Assembly: GCA_021204735.1 (NCBI GenBank)
Contig: JAJPYV010000268.1
Coordinates: 1-6,795 of the forward strand
Direction: 5' to 3'
From: Prevotella sp.
GTDB taxonomy: Bacteria > Bacteroidota > Bacteroidia > Bacteroidales > Bacteroidaceae
Length of the DNA: 6,795 bases
Under the pieces are notes generated by a model. The model was not told where the DNA came from. It did not search any database and saw nothing but the letters and a program-made list of their open reading frames with translations. Numbering within the stretch: the first letter of the stretch is position 1; the number at the start of each line of letters is the position of its first letter. The position numbers and the translations under genes are program-made. Below, one piece after another: positions 6,194 through 6,795 of this stretch.

Positions 6194-6795
6194 TTGATAA
6201 ACACTCTATCCATACTCATACCATGCTACAACGGACTGTGCGTAGAACTTGTCAGGACGTTGCAGGAACAGGCTGAATTTCTTGCAAAAAACGAGAAAAA
6301 TTTCAAATATGAGATTATCGTTGGCGATGATGGTTCTACTGATAAAAGTATTATTGAAAAAAACAATGAAATAAACAATATCTCCAATTGTCGTTACATA
6401 ATAAGAGGTTTCAATAGCGGAAGGGCTGCAATCCGTAATTTTTTAGCTAAAACTGCAAAATATGAATGGTTACTATTTATCGATTATGGTAGAACCGTAC
6501 ACAATTCTGTATTTATTAAAACATATATTAATCTCAAAGATATTTCTGTGGTTTATGGTGGATATATTATTTGTGATAATAATGAAAAACTAAAACATAA
6601 TCTTCGTTATATTTATGAGAAAAAATATAAAAAAAATAGTGTTGCTTCTGAACGCATGAAAGCATGTTATAAAAATTTTAATACATGTAATTTCATCGTA
6701 AAACGTGATATAATGCTCGCTTTTCCATTTGATGAAAGAATAATAAAATATGGGTATGAAGATGTATTATGGGGAAAAACTCTTTATAATAACAA
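6194..6795 (+). CDS. Family 2 glycosyltransferase, N-terminal part (cut by window edge)
   Basis: An open frame of 200 codons runs to the window end. It has the GT-A fold signature: LSILIPCYNG (5-14), YEIIVGDDGSTDKS (39-52), FNSGRAAIRNFLAKTAKYEW (73-92), LLFIDYGRT (93-101), and YGYEDVLWG (186-194), where the ED pair is the likely catalytic-base region. It probably transfers a sugar during surface polysaccharide or glycan synthesis; donor and acceptor cannot be told. The frame opens after a stop at 6167-6169 and has no ATG until about codon 155, so TTG at 6194 is the only sensible start, giving (M)INTLSILIP. The metal-binding DxD position reads Asp97-Tyr-Gly, so the second Asp is absent. The gene begins 40 bases after rdgB with no terminator between, so it may share that transcript. 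It is notably AT-rich. Confidence 0.88.
   Translation, partial: MINTLSILIPCYNGLCVELVRTLQEQAEFLAKNEKNFKYEIIVGDDGSTDKSIIEKNNEINNISNCRYIIRGFNSGRAAIRNFLAKTAKYEWLLFIDYGRTVHNSVFIKTYINLKDISVVYGGYIICDNNEKLKHNLRYIYEKKYKKNSVASERMKACYKNFNTCNFIVKRDIMLAFPFDERIIKYGYEDVLWGKTLYNN

Overview
The window looks like chromosomal DNA from a Bacteroidetes bacterium, most likely Bacteroidales close to Prevotella. It is AT-rich. Both divergent promoters fit the Bacteroidetes pattern TTTG-N19/20-TAnnTTTG, most starts lack a Shine-Dalgarno sequence, and LeuRS, YitT and the glycosyltransferase resemble the Bacteroidales versions as I remember them. No database was searched.

Layout. Positions 1-715 (minus strand) hold the N-terminal 238 codons of a secreted protein of unknown function, ending in a 4 x 7-residue low-complexity repeat and cut by the window edge. 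Positions 716-931 are a divergent promoter region. Positions 932-4510 encode leucyl-tRNA synthetase (leuS), followed by a strong hairpin terminator. Then come three same-strand genes, probably one operon: a YitT-family membrane protein (4587-5549), an RdgB/HAM1 nucleotide-pool sanitising pyrophosphatase (5563-6153), and the start of a family 2 glycosyltransferase (6194 to the window end, TTG start).

The main point of interest is leuS. It encodes 1192 residues where about 930 are expected. The excess is two in-frame insertions in loops of the CP1 editing domain. Insertion 1 is a 159-bp palindrome-rich repeat (53 codons). Insertion 2 is a second copy of that repeat (153 of 159 bases identical), then a complete-looking DUF559 (Vsr-like, PD-(D/E)XK-type) nuclease domain, then a third partial copy. 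All catalytic and editing motifs of LeuRS are kept, and the reading frame stays open across everything. The 209-residue insert 2 has no in-frame ATG, GTG or TTG, so the nuclease can apparently be made only as part of LeuRS. This resembles a repeat/nuclease mobile element able to live inside an essential ORF without splicing. I know of no formal description, but I could not search.

Functionally, leuS serves translation and rdgB serves nucleotide hygiene. The YitT protein has no known substrate, and the glycosyltransferase probably works in cell-surface polysaccharide synthesis. The four genes do not form an obvious pathway.
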